Source of the DNA: Paracoccaceae bacterium
GTDB lineage: Bacteria > Pseudomonadota > Alphaproteobacteria > Rhodobacterales > Rhodobacteraceae
Direction: 5' to 3'
Length of the DNA: 64,000 bases
Assembly: GCA_006226775.1 (NCBI GenBank)
Contig: SBGD01000083.1
Span: 21,586 to 85,585 of the forward strand
Position 1 is the first letter of the stretch, and every line of letters starts with the position of its first letter. The notes beneath the pieces were generated by a model that was given only the letters and a program-made list of their open reading frames with translations, made no database searches and was not told the origin of the DNA. The position numbers and the translations under genes are program-made. Below, piece after piece: positions 1 to 8,984 of the stretch.

Positions 1-163
1 CTGGCGGCGACATAGGCCCCCGGACGCCCGTGGCCGAGGGAGGGGGCGCGGCCCGGTCCCCTGATCCTTTGAGGCCACGATCTCGTCTCGCCGCCCCTCC
101 GCGGCCTTTGCGCCCCTGCGGCGCCTTGCTATGCTGCCGCCAGACCCGGGGTGGAGGACCACG

Positions 164-706
164 ATGCAAAGGGCCGATTTCAAGCGACCGGACGGCATCC
201 TGCTGGCCGGGATGGGCGTTCTGATCCTGGCCGCGGCGGTCGTCGGGCTGGGCATGGCGGTCTTCATGATCCGCGACGCGGATCTCAAGACCAACCTTCT
301 GATCCTGCTGGGCTTTTGCGGCGCCTGCGCGCTGGGCTACGGCTTTCTCAACGCCTGGCGCGTGCCGATGCTCTCGGTGCGGCCCGATGCGCTGGTCATT
401 CCCACCTTCTTCGGCACCCGGCGGATCGACCTCGGCCCCGGCCATCCGCTGGGCGAATTCCTCGCCGTGTCGCAGCGCTCAAACCGCACCGCCGGCACCA
501 TCGAGGGCAACAAGTTCGTGCATTTCCAGACGCTTGACGGGCAAGGCGCGCTGACCGAACTGGTGGCGCTGCACCGTGACGCGCCGCAGATCCCCGAGAT
601 CCGCCGCGCCTTGCAACAGGTGACCGGGCTGACGATCGAAACCCTCCGGCAGGACCCCGCGTCGCGCAAGGTCCGGCCCGATATCGCCCATTGGCGGGTG
701 CGCTGA
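164..706 (+). CDS. Hypothetical membrane protein
   Basis: ORF 131-706; ATG at 164 chosen; two hydrophobic stretches (ILLAGMGVLILAAAVVGLGMAVFMI, LLILLGFCGACALGYGFL). Confidence 0.6.
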   Translation: MQRADFKRPDGILLAGMGVLILAAAVVGLGMAVFMIRDADLKTNLLILLGFCGACALGYGFLNAWRVPMLSVRPDALVIPTFFGTRRIDLGPGHPLGEFLAVSQRSNRTAGTIEGNKFVHFQTLDGQGALTELVALHRDAPQIPEIRRALQQVTGLTIETLRQDPASRKVRPDIAHWRVR

Positions 707-752
707 CACCTGCGCCGCGGCACGAAGACGACCGGCACCGGGCGGAGGAGTG

Positions 753-1202
753 CTACCCGTAAAGCGCCCTGGCGCGGGTCTCGAAGGCGCGCACGATCCG
801 CTGCATCGCCTCGTTGAAGACCACGCCGATGATCTTGCGCAGGATGGCATTGCGGAACTCGAAATCCACGAAGAACGAGACATCGCAGCCGCCATCCGCG
901 GCCTCGGCAAAGGCCCAGTTGCTCTTCATGTACCTGAACGGCCCGTCGAGATACTCGGTGTCGATCTTCATCGCCTCCGGCCAGAGCACGACACGGCTGC
1001 CAAAGCGTTCGCGGAACACCTTGAACGAGATCACCAGGTCCGCCTCCATCACCGTGGCGCCATCGGGGCGCGGGGTCTCGCTGCGGATCCGTGCCGCGGC
1101 GCACCAGGGCAGGAATTCCGGGTAGCGGCCCACGTCCGCCACCAGGTCGTACATCTGTTGTGCGGTATAAGGCAGGTGGCGGGTTTCGGAATGGGTTGGC
1201 AT
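753..1202 (-). CDS. COQ10/RatA-like START-domain (ubiquinone-binding) protein
   Basis: [39 protein letters not shown]... is the typical N-terminus of the COQ10/RatA family. Confidence 0.85.
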   Translation of the reverse strand: MPTHSETRHLPYTAQQMYDLVADVGRYPEFLPWCAAARIRSETPRPDGATVMEADLVISFKVFRERFGSRVVLWPEAMKIDTEYLDGPFRYMKSNWAFAEAADGGCDVSFFVDFEFRNAILRKIIGVVFNEAMQRIVRAFETRARALYG

Positions 1203-1275
1203 GAGCGCCCTGATTTGTCATGACTTCGCGGGGGCCCATGTCGCCCTTCAGGCCAAGGAATGCAAGGGGTGGCCC

Positions 1276-1818
1276 ATGTCAGAGCGTCCATATGTCATCG
1301 ACCAGATGATCTCGGCCAAGACCATCGCGGCGCGAATCGAGGAGCTCTGCACCGAGATCCGCCGCGAATTCGCCGATACCGAGAAGCTGGTGGTGGTGGG
1401 GCTGTTGCGCGGCTCCTTCGTCTTCATCGCCGATCTGGTGCGCGAGCTGGACATGCCGGTCGAGGTCGATTTCATCGAGGCCTCCTCCTATGGCAGCGCC
1501 ATGGTCTCGAGCCGCGAGGTGCGCATCCTCAAGGATCTGCGCGGCGCCATCGAGAGCCGCGACGTGCTGGTGGTCGAGGATATCGTCGACACCGGCCACA
1601 CGCTGAGCCATGTGACCTCGCTGCTGAAATCGCGCCATCCGGCCAAGCTGAAGACCATCGCGCTGCTCGACAAGCCGTCGCGGCGCGAGGTCGATTTCAA
1701 GGCCGATTGGGTGGGCTTCTCGATCCCCGACGAATTCGTCGTCGGCTACGGCATCGACTACGCCCAGCGCAACCGCAACCTGCCCTATATCGGCAAGGTG
1801 CGCTTCGTCGAGGAATAG
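1276..1818 (+). CDS. hpt: Hypoxanthine phosphoribosyltransferase
   Basis: PRPP-binding motif [14 protein letters not shown]; typical length (180 aa). Confidence 0.9.
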   Translation: MSERPYVIDQMISAKTIAARIEELCTEIRREFADTEKLVVVGLLRGSFVFIADLVRELDMPVEVDFIEASSYGSAMVSSREVRILKDLRGAIESRDVLVVEDIVDTGHTLSHVTSLLKSRHPAKLKTIALLDKPSRREVDFKADWVGFSIPDEFVVGYGIDYAQRNRNLPYIGKVRFVEE

Positions 1819-1835
1819 ACCCGGGAGGGCAGCGC

Positions 1836-2012
1836 ATGAACTGGCTCGTCCGCATGGCGCTCTGGGCCCGGCGTCCGCCCTCGGCGCGCCGGGTGATACT
1901 GGTTCTCGGCGTGATCGCCCTGTGCCTGGCGCTCTATGCCATCGAGCGCTGGGTCGGCTGGCCCGAGGCGCTGACCGCCGAGCGGTTGCGCTGGGGCGGT
2001 CCGCGGCGGTGA
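1836..2012 (+). CDS. Small single-pass membrane protein, hypothetical
   Basis: MNWLVRMALWARRPPSARRVILVLGVIALCLALYAIERW...; follows hpt with RBS-like GGGAGGG. Confidence 0.55.
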   Translation: MNWLVRMALWARRPPSARRVILVLGVIALCLALYAIERWVGWPEALTAERLRWGGPRR

Positions 2013-2203
2013 CTTCGGGGCCGGTGCGGGACATGTGCTTGTGCGCACCGAACCTGGGGTTTTGCGGACCAAGTGTGACGCCACGCACTTTACGGAGCGT
2101 CCTGCCCCCAAGTCTCTCACAAAGATTGCGAAGCGACACCCCTTGACCGTTTCGTGACTGGACGCCCTATCTCCCGGGCCCGACCCGGCACAGCCCCCAG
2201 CCT

Positions 2204-2725
2204 TTGACTGTCGAAATCGACAACATGACCTGCGGTGCCCGATCTGCAGGAGACCCGCGTCAACCTCGCCAATCAGTCCGCGAGGCCCACCGCCGCGGCC
2301 CCGGCCCCGGGAGGCCTCGGCATGTATATCGGCGACGTGGCGAAACGCGCGGAACTGCTGCCCAAGACCATCCGCTCCTACGAGGAGATCGGCCTGATCA
2401 CGCCCCTGCGCGACACCAACGGCCACCGCGCCTTTCGCGACAGCGACCTGCACAGGCTGATCTTTCCGGGCTGATCTTTCCGGGCCGCGCGCGGACCCTG
2501 GGCTTTGCGATCGCGGATTGCCGCGCCCTGCCGGCACTCTGGAAGGACAAGGATCGCGTCTCGGCCGCTGTGCGCCGCATCGCGCGGCAGTATCTGGACG
2601 AGATCGACCGCAAGATCGCCGCCCTGAGCCGGAGGCGCGACACGGCCTCGCCCCTTGTCGCCACCTGCGCGGACGACGACCGGCCCGATTGCCCGATCCT
2701 GACGCAACTCTCGGCCGATGGCTGA
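2204..2725 (+). pseudogene. Decayed copper locus: heavy-metal-associated (HMA) domain remnant plus frameshifted MerR/CueR-type regulator
   Basis: Frame 2: LTVEIDNMTCGA (HMA-like). Frame 3: PDLQETRVNLANQSAR (HMA-like), then MYIGDVAKRAELLPKTIRSYEEIGLITPLRDTNGHRAFRDSDLHRLIFPG-stop. The regulator continues in frame 2 as GRARTLGFAIADCRALPALWKDKDRVSAAVRRIARQYLDEIDRKIAAL. A 14-bp tandem duplication lies at the break. Confidence 0.75.
2457..2484 (+). repeat. 14-bp perfect tandem duplication (CTGATCTTTCCGGG)x2 disrupting the MerR-family ORF
   Basis: Direct reading: ctgatctttccggg at 2457-2470 and 2471-2484. Removing one copy restores a continuous reading frame. Confidence 0.95.
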
Positions 2726-2838
2726 GCCGGCGCAGGCAAGCGCGCTTGACAATCCCTAGTCTTTCAGTCAACTTAATTTCGAGACCCAGCCATCCCCTGT
2801 CGGACAGCCCGGTTCCCCCTATCGAAAGGAGTTTGACA

Positions 2839-2982
2839 ATGGCTGGATCCCCGTCCCGATCGCCGGGCGTGACCCTTGTGCCCCCGCCCTGGACCGACGC
2901 GCTTCACAGCGCCCTCGGGGCCTTTCACCCCGCCCATCTCAACCCGGTGACCCTGATCGACTGCCCGGAGCCCCGCCGATGA
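2839..2982 (+). CDS. Small ORF overlapping the hemP start codon
   Basis: AAAGGAG upstream of ATG at 2839; 47 aa; overlaps hemP (ATG 2979) as ATGA. Confidence 0.4.
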   Translation: MAGSPSRSPGVTLVPPPWTDALHSALGAFHPAHLNPVTLIDCPEPRR

Positions 2983-3155
2983 ACGCCATTGCCCACCCTC
3001 TCGCGCTTGACCGCGCCAGTGAAGCGACCAGCCCGGATCCTGCCTATGACGCCCGGATGCTGGTGGGGCGCGATGCCACCGCGCGCATCGTGCTGGACAG
3101 CAAGATCTACACCCTGCGCATAACCAGGGCCGGCAAGCTGATCCTCACCAAGTAA
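2979..3155 (+). CDS. hemP: HemP-type hemin uptake protein
   Basis: C-terminal SKIYTLRITRAGKLILTK matches the HemP signature; 58 aa. Confidence 0.85.
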   Translation: MNAIAHPLALDRASEATSPDPAYDARMLVGRDATARIVLDSKIYTLRITRAGKLILTK

Positions 3156-3224
3156 GCCCGCCCGCTGCTGCGGCTTGACCTCGCCGCCCGCCTGCCCTCT
3201 CCTGCGCCGCAGGAGGAGACTGGC

Positions 3225-4220
3225 ATGGAGAGGATCACCGATCTCGGCACCGCCCCCGATGGCAAACCGTTCCGCGGCATCGCCATCGGCGGGCCGGACC
3301 TGTCGGCGCGGGTGCTGACCTTCGGCGCCGCCTTGCAGGATCTGCGGCTGGCCGGCCATGCGCCGCCGCTGGTGCTGGGCTATGCCGAGCCGCGCGGGTA
3401 TTTCGACAATCCGCACAAGCTCGGCGCCGTGGTCGGCCGCTGCGCCAACCGGATCGCCGGCGGGCAGTTCACGCTGGACGGCCGGACCCATAGGCTCGAC
3501 CGCAACGACGGCGGCGTGCAGACCCTGCACGGCGGTGCCGACGGGGTCCAGAACAAGAGCTGGGACCTGGCGGATCACGGCCCCGGCCATGTCAGCCTCG
3601 GGCTGCATCTGCCGGGTGGCCACATGGGCTTTCCCGGCGCGCTGGACCTGCTGTGTACCTACCGCGTGGCAGGTGCCGCGCTGGAGATCGAACTGCAGGC
3701 CCGGACCGATGCGCCGACCTACTGCAACCTCACCAACCACAGTTATTTCACCCTGACCGGCGCGCCGACGACCCGGGGCCACCGGCTGCGGATTGCTGCC
3801 GAGGAGGTGCTGGAGCTCGACGCGCGGATGATCCCCACCGGGCGGCCTGTGCCGGTGGCGGGCACGGGGCTGGACTTCCGCCGCCCCGCCGCGCCGGAGG
3901 TGCCGCTCGATCACAACTTCTGCCTCGCCGAGACCCGGCGCGCGCTGACCCCGGTGGCGGTGCTGGAGGCCGCGGGGCTGAGCATGACGCTTTCGACCAC
4001 CGAGCCGGGGTTGCAGGTCTACGATGGCCGCGCGCTGGACCGCACCGGCCAGGCCGGGCTATGCGGCGGGACACATGGCCCGCACGCCGGCATCGCGCTC
4101 GAGCCCCAGGCCTGGCCCGATGCCCCCAATCAGCCCTGGTCGGCCCAGGCCCTGCTGCGCCCGGGCGAGACCTATCGGCACCTGACCCGGCTGGCATTCT
4201 CGCGCCCCGCCTCAAGCTGA
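3225..4220 (+). CDS. galM: Aldose 1-epimerase (galactose mutarotase)
   Basis: GAVVGRCANRIAGGQFTLDG, TLHGGADGVQNKSW, CNLTNHSYFTL. Confidence 0.9.
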   Translation: MERITDLGTAPDGKPFRGIAIGGPDLSARVLTFGAALQDLRLAGHAPPLVLGYAEPRGYFDNPHKLGAVVGRCANRIAGGQFTLDGRTHRLDRNDGGVQTLHGGADGVQNKSWDLADHGPGHVSLGLHLPGGHMGFPGALDLLCTYRVAGAALEIELQARTDAPTYCNLTNHSYFTLTGAPTTRGHRLRIAAEEVLELDARMIPTGRPVPVAGTGLDFRRPAAPEVPLDHNFCLAETRRALTPVAVLEAAGLSMTLSTTEPGLQVYDGRALDRTGQAGLCGGTHGPHAGIALEPQAWPDAPNQPWSAQALLRPGETYRHLTRLAFSRPASS

Positions 4221-4292
4221 GCGCGCCCGCAACAAGGCGACCGCCCTCCGACCCCGCCGGGCGTCTCGCACCCCGCCCCAAACCGGGCGCGC

Positions 4293-4334
4293 CCGATCCG
4301 TCAACGGATCGGCACCGATCCATCAATGGATCGG
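4293..4334 (+). repeat. Double-palindrome element copy 1
   Basis: CCGATCCGTCAACGGATCGG-CA-CCGATCCATCAATGGATCGG. Confidence 0.9.
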
Positions 4335-4408
4335 CCCCCCGCCCGCAACAAACCCACCGCCCTCCGCCCCCACCGGGTGTCTTGCGCTCCGCCCCAAACC
4401 GGGCGCAC

Positions 4409-4450
4409 CCGATCCGTCAACGGATCGGTACCGATCCATCAATGGATCGG
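4409..4450 (+). repeat. Double-palindrome element copy 2
   Basis: CCGATCCGTCAACGGATCGG-TA-CCGATCCATCAATGGATCGG. Confidence 0.9.
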
Positions 4451-4532
4451 CCCTGCGCCCGCAACGAATCCGTTCGGCGCGCCCCGATCCCGTGTTATTC
4501 TGACTGCGGAACGATCAGCCCAGAGGTGCCCC

Positions 4533-5696
4533 ATGTCCTCCAGAACCCTTCTCGTCGGAACCACCAAGGGCGCCTTCCTGCTCGGCGTCCCCGACAACGG
4601 TGCCGCTTGGGCGCTGCGCGGCCCGTTCTGCGACGGCTGGACCATCAACCACATGGCAGGCGACCCCACCACCGGCACGCTCTGGGCGGCGGGCGGCAAC
4701 GACTGGCTGGGCGCCGGCGTCTGGACCTCGCAGGACGAGGGCGCCAGCTGGAGCCTTGCCAAGCTCTCCAACGGCGAGTTCGACGACTGGCTGGCCAACG
4801 ACCCCGAGATGGCCCGGCAATTCGGCATCGAGGCCGCGCCGCCCGCGCCCTTCGGCAAGGATCTCGCGGCGATCTGGTCGCTGCACCACGCCCACGGCAG
4901 GCTCTATGCCGGGGCCAAGCCGGCCACGCTGCTGGTCTCCACCGACAACGGCGCAAGCTGGGAGAAGCTGCCCGCGCTCACCGACCATCCTTCCGCGGCG
5001 GACTGGCAGCCCGGCGCCGCCGGCCTGACCCTGCATACCATCGTCACCGATCCCGGCGATCCCGCGAAGCTCTGGCTCGCCATTTCCGCCGCCGGGGTCT
5101 TTGCCAGCGAGGACGGCGGCGCCAGCTGGGAGCGGCGCAATCGCCGCGACAATGCGCCCTGCGACGGGCTGCACGCCCATCCCGCCGCGGGCACCGCCGA
5201 CGAGACCGGGCATTGCGTGCACAACATGGTCCGCGCCCGGGGCGCCTCCGGCACCGACCTGCTCTACCAGCAGAACCACCACGGGGTGTACCGCTCCGAG
5301 GATGGCGGGCGCAGCTGGCATGACATCACCGCCGGCCTGCCCTCGACCTTCGGCTTTCCCATCGCCGTCCACCCCGAAGACAGCCGCACCCTCTGGACCC
5401 TGCCGCTCAATGGCGATTCCTGCGGCCGCTACCCGCCCGAAGCCTCCGCCGCGGTGTGGAAATCCCGTGACGGCGGCGAGACCTGGGCGCGCAAGCAGGA
5501 CGGCCTGCCCACCGAGAACTGCTTTTTCACCGTCTTGCGCCAGGCCATGGCGACCGATACCGCCGCCCCCGCCGGGGTCTATTTCGGCACCAATTCCGGC
5601 TCGGTCTTCGCCAGCCGCGACGAGGGCGAAAGCTGGTCCGAGGTCGCGCGCCACCTGCCCACGGTGCTGAGCGTCGAGGTGCTGGAGCGCGCCTGA
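4533..5696 (+). CDS. Sialidase/BNR-repeat (WD40/YVTN/BNR-like) glycosyl hydrolase-like protein
   Basis: Repeated Asp-box motifs: SQDEGASWS, STDNGASWE, SEDGGASWE, SEDGGRSWH, SRDGGETWA, SRDEGESWS. Confidence 0.85.
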   Translation: MSSRTLLVGTTKGAFLLGVPDNGAAWALRGPFCDGWTINHMAGDPTTGTLWAAGGNDWLGAGVWTSQDEGASWSLAKLSNGEFDDWLANDPEMARQFGIEAAPPAPFGKDLAAIWSLHHAHGRLYAGAKPATLLVSTDNGASWEKLPALTDHPSAADWQPGAAGLTLHTIVTDPGDPAKLWLAISAAGVFASEDGGASWERRNRRDNAPCDGLHAHPAAGTADETGHCVHNMVRARGASGTDLLYQQNHHGVYRSEDGGRSWHDITAGLPSTFGFPIAVHPEDSRTLWTLPLNGDSCGRYPPEASAAVWKSRDGGETWARKQDGLPTENCFFTVLRQAMATDTAAPAGVYFGTNSGSVFASRDEGESWSEVARHLPTVLSVEVLERA

Positions 5697-5796
5697 GCCA
5701 CCGTCCGCCGCAGCGACAGGCCGCCGCATCCGGTTGCACAAGTTCCCGCCAAGGGCTTTACTGCCCGCAACTTTCTCCCAACAGATCGAGGCGGCC

Positions 5797-6951
5797 ATGA
5801 CATCCGACACCTATCAGGACATCCGCGACGGCATCCGCGCGCTCTGCGCCCAGTTCCCGCCCGAATACCACCGCGAGGTCGATGCAGACCGCGGCTATCC
5901 GGCGGCCTTCGTCGATGCGCTCACCCGCGAAGGCTGGATGGCCGCGCTGATCCCCGAGGAGTACGGCGGCTCGGGCCTTGGCCTGACCGAAGCCTCGGTC
6001 ATCATGGAGGAAATCAACCGCGCGGGCGGCAATTCCGGCGCCTGCCACGGCCAGATGTACAACATGAACACGCTGGTGCGGCACGGCTCCGAAGCCCAGC
6101 GCCAGCAAATCCTGCCCAAGCTCGCCAGCGGCGAACTGCGCCTGCAGAGCATGGGCGTGACCGAGCCCACCACCGGCACCGATACCACCAAGATCAAGAC
6201 CACCGCGGTGAAACGCGGCGACCGCTACGTGATCAATGGCCAGAAGGTCTGGATCTCCCGCGTCCAGCATTCCGACCTGATGATCCTGCTGGCCCGCACC
6301 ACGCCCCTGGCCGAGGTGAAGAAGAAATCCGAGGGCCTGTCGATCTTCCTTGTCGACATCAAGGAGGCGATGAAGACCGGCATGGAGGTCAAACCCATCG
6401 CCAACATGGTCAACCACGAGACCAACGAGTTGTTCTTCGACAATCTCGAGATCCCCGAGGAGAACCTGATCGGCGAAGAGGGCAAAGGCTTCAAGTACAT
6501 CCTCACCGGGCTCAACGCCGAACGCACGCTGATTGCCTCGGAATGCATCGGCGATGGCTACTGGTTCACCGACCGGGTGACCGAATATGCCAAGGACCGC
6601 GTGGTCTTTGGCCGCCCCATCGGCCAGAATCAGGGCGTGCAGTTTCCCATCGCCGAGGCCTTCATCGAGGTCGAGGCCGCCAACCTGATGCGCTGGAAGG
6701 CCTGCGCGCTCTATGACGCGGGCCAGCCCTGCGGCGCCGAGGCCAACATGGCGAAATACCTCGCAGCCAAAGCCTCCTGGGAAGCCGCCAATGCCTGCAT
6801 CCAGTTCCACGGCGGCTTCGGCTTTGCCGCGGAATACGATGTCGAGCGCAAGTTCCGCGAGACCCGGCTCTACCAGGTGGCGCCGATCTCGACCAACCTG
6901 ATCCTGTCCTACGTGGCCGAACATGTGCTCGGCCTGCCGAGGTCCTTCTGA
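5797..6951 (+). CDS. Acyl-CoA dehydrogenase
   Basis: MGVTEPTTGTDTTKIKTTA, YVINGQKVWIS, GFGFAAEYDVERKFRETRLYQVAPISTNLI. Confidence 0.9.
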   Translation: MTSDTYQDIRDGIRALCAQFPPEYHREVDADRGYPAAFVDALTREGWMAALIPEEYGGSGLGLTEASVIMEEINRAGGNSGACHGQMYNMNTLVRHGSEAQRQQILPKLASGELRLQSMGVTEPTTGTDTTKIKTTAVKRGDRYVINGQKVWISRVQHSDLMILLARTTPLAEVKKKSEGLSIFLVDIKEAMKTGMEVKPIANMVNHETNELFFDNLEIPEENLIGEEGKGFKYILTGLNAERTLIASECIGDGYWFTDRVTEYAKDRVVFGRPIGQNQGVQFPIAEAFIEVEAANLMRWKACALYDAGQPCGAEANMAKYLAAKASWEAANACIQFHGGFGFAAEYDVERKFRETRLYQVAPISTNLILSYVAEHVLGLPRSF

Positions 6952-8045
6952 TGCTGCCGCTCGAAGGCCTGACCGTCGTCGCGCTGGAACAGGCGGTCGC
7001 GGCGCCCTTCGCCTCGTCGCGGCTTGCCGATGCCGGGGCGAAGGTGATCAAGATCGAACGCCCGGGCGGCGATTTCGCCCGCGGCTACGACGATGTGGCG
7101 GCGGGACAATCGAGCTATTTCGTCTGGCTCAACCGCGGCAAGGAGACCGAGACCCTCGACCTGACCACCGCCCCCGGCAAGGCGCGGCTGGAGGCGCTGA
7201 TCGAGGGCGCCGACGTGCTGATCCAGAACCTCAAGCCCGGCGCCTTTGCCCGGCTGGGGTTCGCGCTTGAGCGGCTGCACGACGCCTATCCCCGGCTGAT
7301 CTCCTGCTCGATCTCCGGCTATGGCGAGGAGGGCCCCCTCTCTGACCGCAAGGCCTATGACCTGCTGATCCAGGCCGAATCCGGCCTCTGCTCGATCACC
7401 GGCGGGCCGTCCGAGCCTGCCCGCGTCGGCGTCTCCATCGTCGATATCGCCACCGGCGCCACCGCCCATGCGGCGATCCTCGAAGCGCTGATCCGGCGCG
7501 GCATCAACGGCGAAGGCGCGCGGCTTTCGCTGTCGATGTTCGACGTCATGGCCGATTGGCTGACCGTGCCGCTGCTGAACCACGAAGGCGGCAAGAGCCC
7601 GAAACGCATCGGTCTCGCCCATCCGTCGATCTCGCCCTACGGGGTGTTCCAGCCGAAATCCGGCCCGCCGATCCTGATCTCGATCCAGTCCGACCGCGAA
7701 TGGCGACTGCTGGCGCGCGACTTCATCGGCGACGAAAGCCTCGGGACGGACCCGCGTTTCGCCACCAACGTGGCCCGCGTCGCCAACCGCGCCGAGACCG
7801 ACGCCCTCGTCGCCGCAGCCTTTGCCCGGCTGGAGGGCGATGCGGCGATTGCCGCCCTCACCCGCGCCGATATCGCCCTGGCCAGCGTCAACGACATGGC
7901 GGGCCTCGCCGCTCATCCGCACCTGCGCCGCATCACCGTCGAGAGCCCGGGCGGCCCGGTCTCCTACCCCGCGCCCGGCGCGCGCTGGCTGGAGGCGCCG
8001 CGCCACTACGGGCCGGTGCCCGCGCTGAAGGACCCCGAAACATGA
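6951..8045 (+). CDS. CaiB/BaiF family (class III) CoA-transferase
   Basis: LEGLTVVALEQAVAAPFASSRLADAGAKVIKIERPGGDFARGYD; overlaps the stop of the upstream ORF. Confidence 0.9.
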   Translation: MLPLEGLTVVALEQAVAAPFASSRLADAGAKVIKIERPGGDFARGYDDVAAGQSSYFVWLNRGKETETLDLTTAPGKARLEALIEGADVLIQNLKPGAFARLGFALERLHDAYPRLISCSISGYGEEGPLSDRKAYDLLIQAESGLCSITGGPSEPARVGVSIVDIATGATAHAAILEALIRRGINGEGARLSLSMFDVMADWLTVPLLNHEGGKSPKRIGLAHPSISPYGVFQPKSGPPILISIQSDREWRLLARDFIGDESLGTDPRFATNVARVANRAETDALVAAAFARLEGDAAIAALTRADIALASVNDMAGLAAHPHLRRITVESPGGPVSYPAPGARWLEAPRHYGPVPALKDPET

Positions 8046-8872
8046 CGCTCGATATCGCGCACCTGCGTAGCTGGATCGGCCGCGAAGAGACCGACAGCGA
8101 AGTGCTGACCGAGACCAGGGCGCGCCAGTTCAACGCCACGCTCGACCGCACCTCGCCCACCGCGCCGGGCGCCGAGGCGCCGCTGCTGATCCACCTCTGC
8201 CTCGCCCAACCGATCGCGCCGATGTCGGCGCTGGGCCGCGACGGCCACCCGGCGCTGGGCGGCTTCCTGCCGCCGGTGCCCCTGCCGCGCCGGATGTGGG
8301 CCGGCGGCGCCTTCACCTTCCACGCGCCGATCCGCATCGGCGCCACCGTTTCCCGGCGCTCCACCATCACCGATGTCCAGGTCAAGCAGGGCCGCACCGG
8401 CGCGCTCTGTTTCGTCACCGTCACCCACGAGGTCACCAGCGACGGCACGGCGGCACTCACCGAACGCCAGGACATCGTCTACCGCGAGGCCACGGCAGCG
8501 GCGAAATCCGAGCCCCCCGCAGCACCGCCGGGCGCGCATCGCCGCAGCCTAACGCCCACGCCGACCCTGCTCTTTCGCTACTCCGCGCTCACCTTCAATG
8601 GCCACCGCATCCACTACGACAGGCCTTTCGCCACCGGTGTCGAAGGCTATCCCGGCCTCATCGTCCATGGCCCCTTGCAGGCCACGCTGCTCTGTCACCA
8701 TGCGCAGGAGATCCGGGGACGACCGCCGAAGCACTTCCGCTTCCGCAGTCTCTCGCCGCTCTACGACGACGCCGATGTCACGCTGAACGCCGAGGACACG
8801 CCCGGGGGCCTGCGCCTCTGGACCGCCCGTCCCGACGGCCCGGTCGCAATGGAGGCCACCGCGGCGTTCTGA
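8042..8872 (+). CDS. FAS1-like/MaoC-type hot-dog hydratase (mesaconyl-C4-CoA/itaconyl-CoA hydratase-like)
   Basis: LGGFLPPVPLPRRMWAGGAFTFHAPIRIG and FSALTFNGHRIHYDRPFATGVEGYPGLIVHGPLQATLL-like segment; overlaps the CoA-transferase stop (ATGA). Confidence 0.8.
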   Translation: MTLDIAHLRSWIGREETDSEVLTETRARQFNATLDRTSPTAPGAEAPLLIHLCLAQPIAPMSALGRDGHPALGGFLPPVPLPRRMWAGGAFTFHAPIRIGATVSRRSTITDVQVKQGRTGALCFVTVTHEVTSDGTAALTERQDIVYREATAAAKSEPPAAPPGAHRRSLTPTPTLLFRYSALTFNGHRIHYDRPFATGVEGYPGLIVHGPLQATLLCHHAQEIRGRPPKHFRFRSLSPLYDDADVTLNAEDTPGGLRLWTARPDGPVAMEATAAF

Positions 8873-8880
8873 GCCCGCCC

Positions 8881-8943
8881 GCCCCGGACCTGATCCGGGG
8901 CCTCCACGTCAACCCATGAGGTCCCGGATCAGGTCCGGGACGC
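8881..8943. repeat. REP-like inverted repeat / hairpin between convergent genes
   Basis: CCCCGGACCTGATCCGGGG ... GTCCCGGATCAGGTCCGGGAC. Confidence 0.8.
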
Positions 8944-8984
8944 GGTGGGGCAAGCGGCAACCGCCGGGTCGGGACGCCTGCCGC

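Larger units (their letters stand above)
4225..4465 (+). repeat. 116-bp imperfect tandem duplication (about 2.1 copies), each carrying one double-palindrome element
   Basis: GCCCGCAACA... at 4225, GCCCGCAACA... at 4341, and a partial third GCCCGCAAC at 4457; period exactly 116. Confidence 0.85.

Noticed and set aside
337-1239. Long antisense ORFs overlapping known genes (many across the window, e.g. 337-1239, 8916-10703, 26383-29265, 31746-34007)
   Set aside because: High-GC shadow frames; low-complexity Arg/Gly/Ala/Pro-rich or His/Asp/Val-rich translations with no recognisable domains opposite confident genes.
2745-2790. Fur/Irr/RirA-type iron box upstream of hemP (TTGACAATCCCTAGTCTTTCAGTCAA)
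   Set aside because: Only the outer TTGAC/GTCAA match as an inverted repeat; spacing does not fit a motif I can recall reliably.
4225-4465. Possible CRISPR or coding repeat
   Set aside because: 116-bp units are tandem duplications including spacer-like parts; ORFs through them are just frame read-through.
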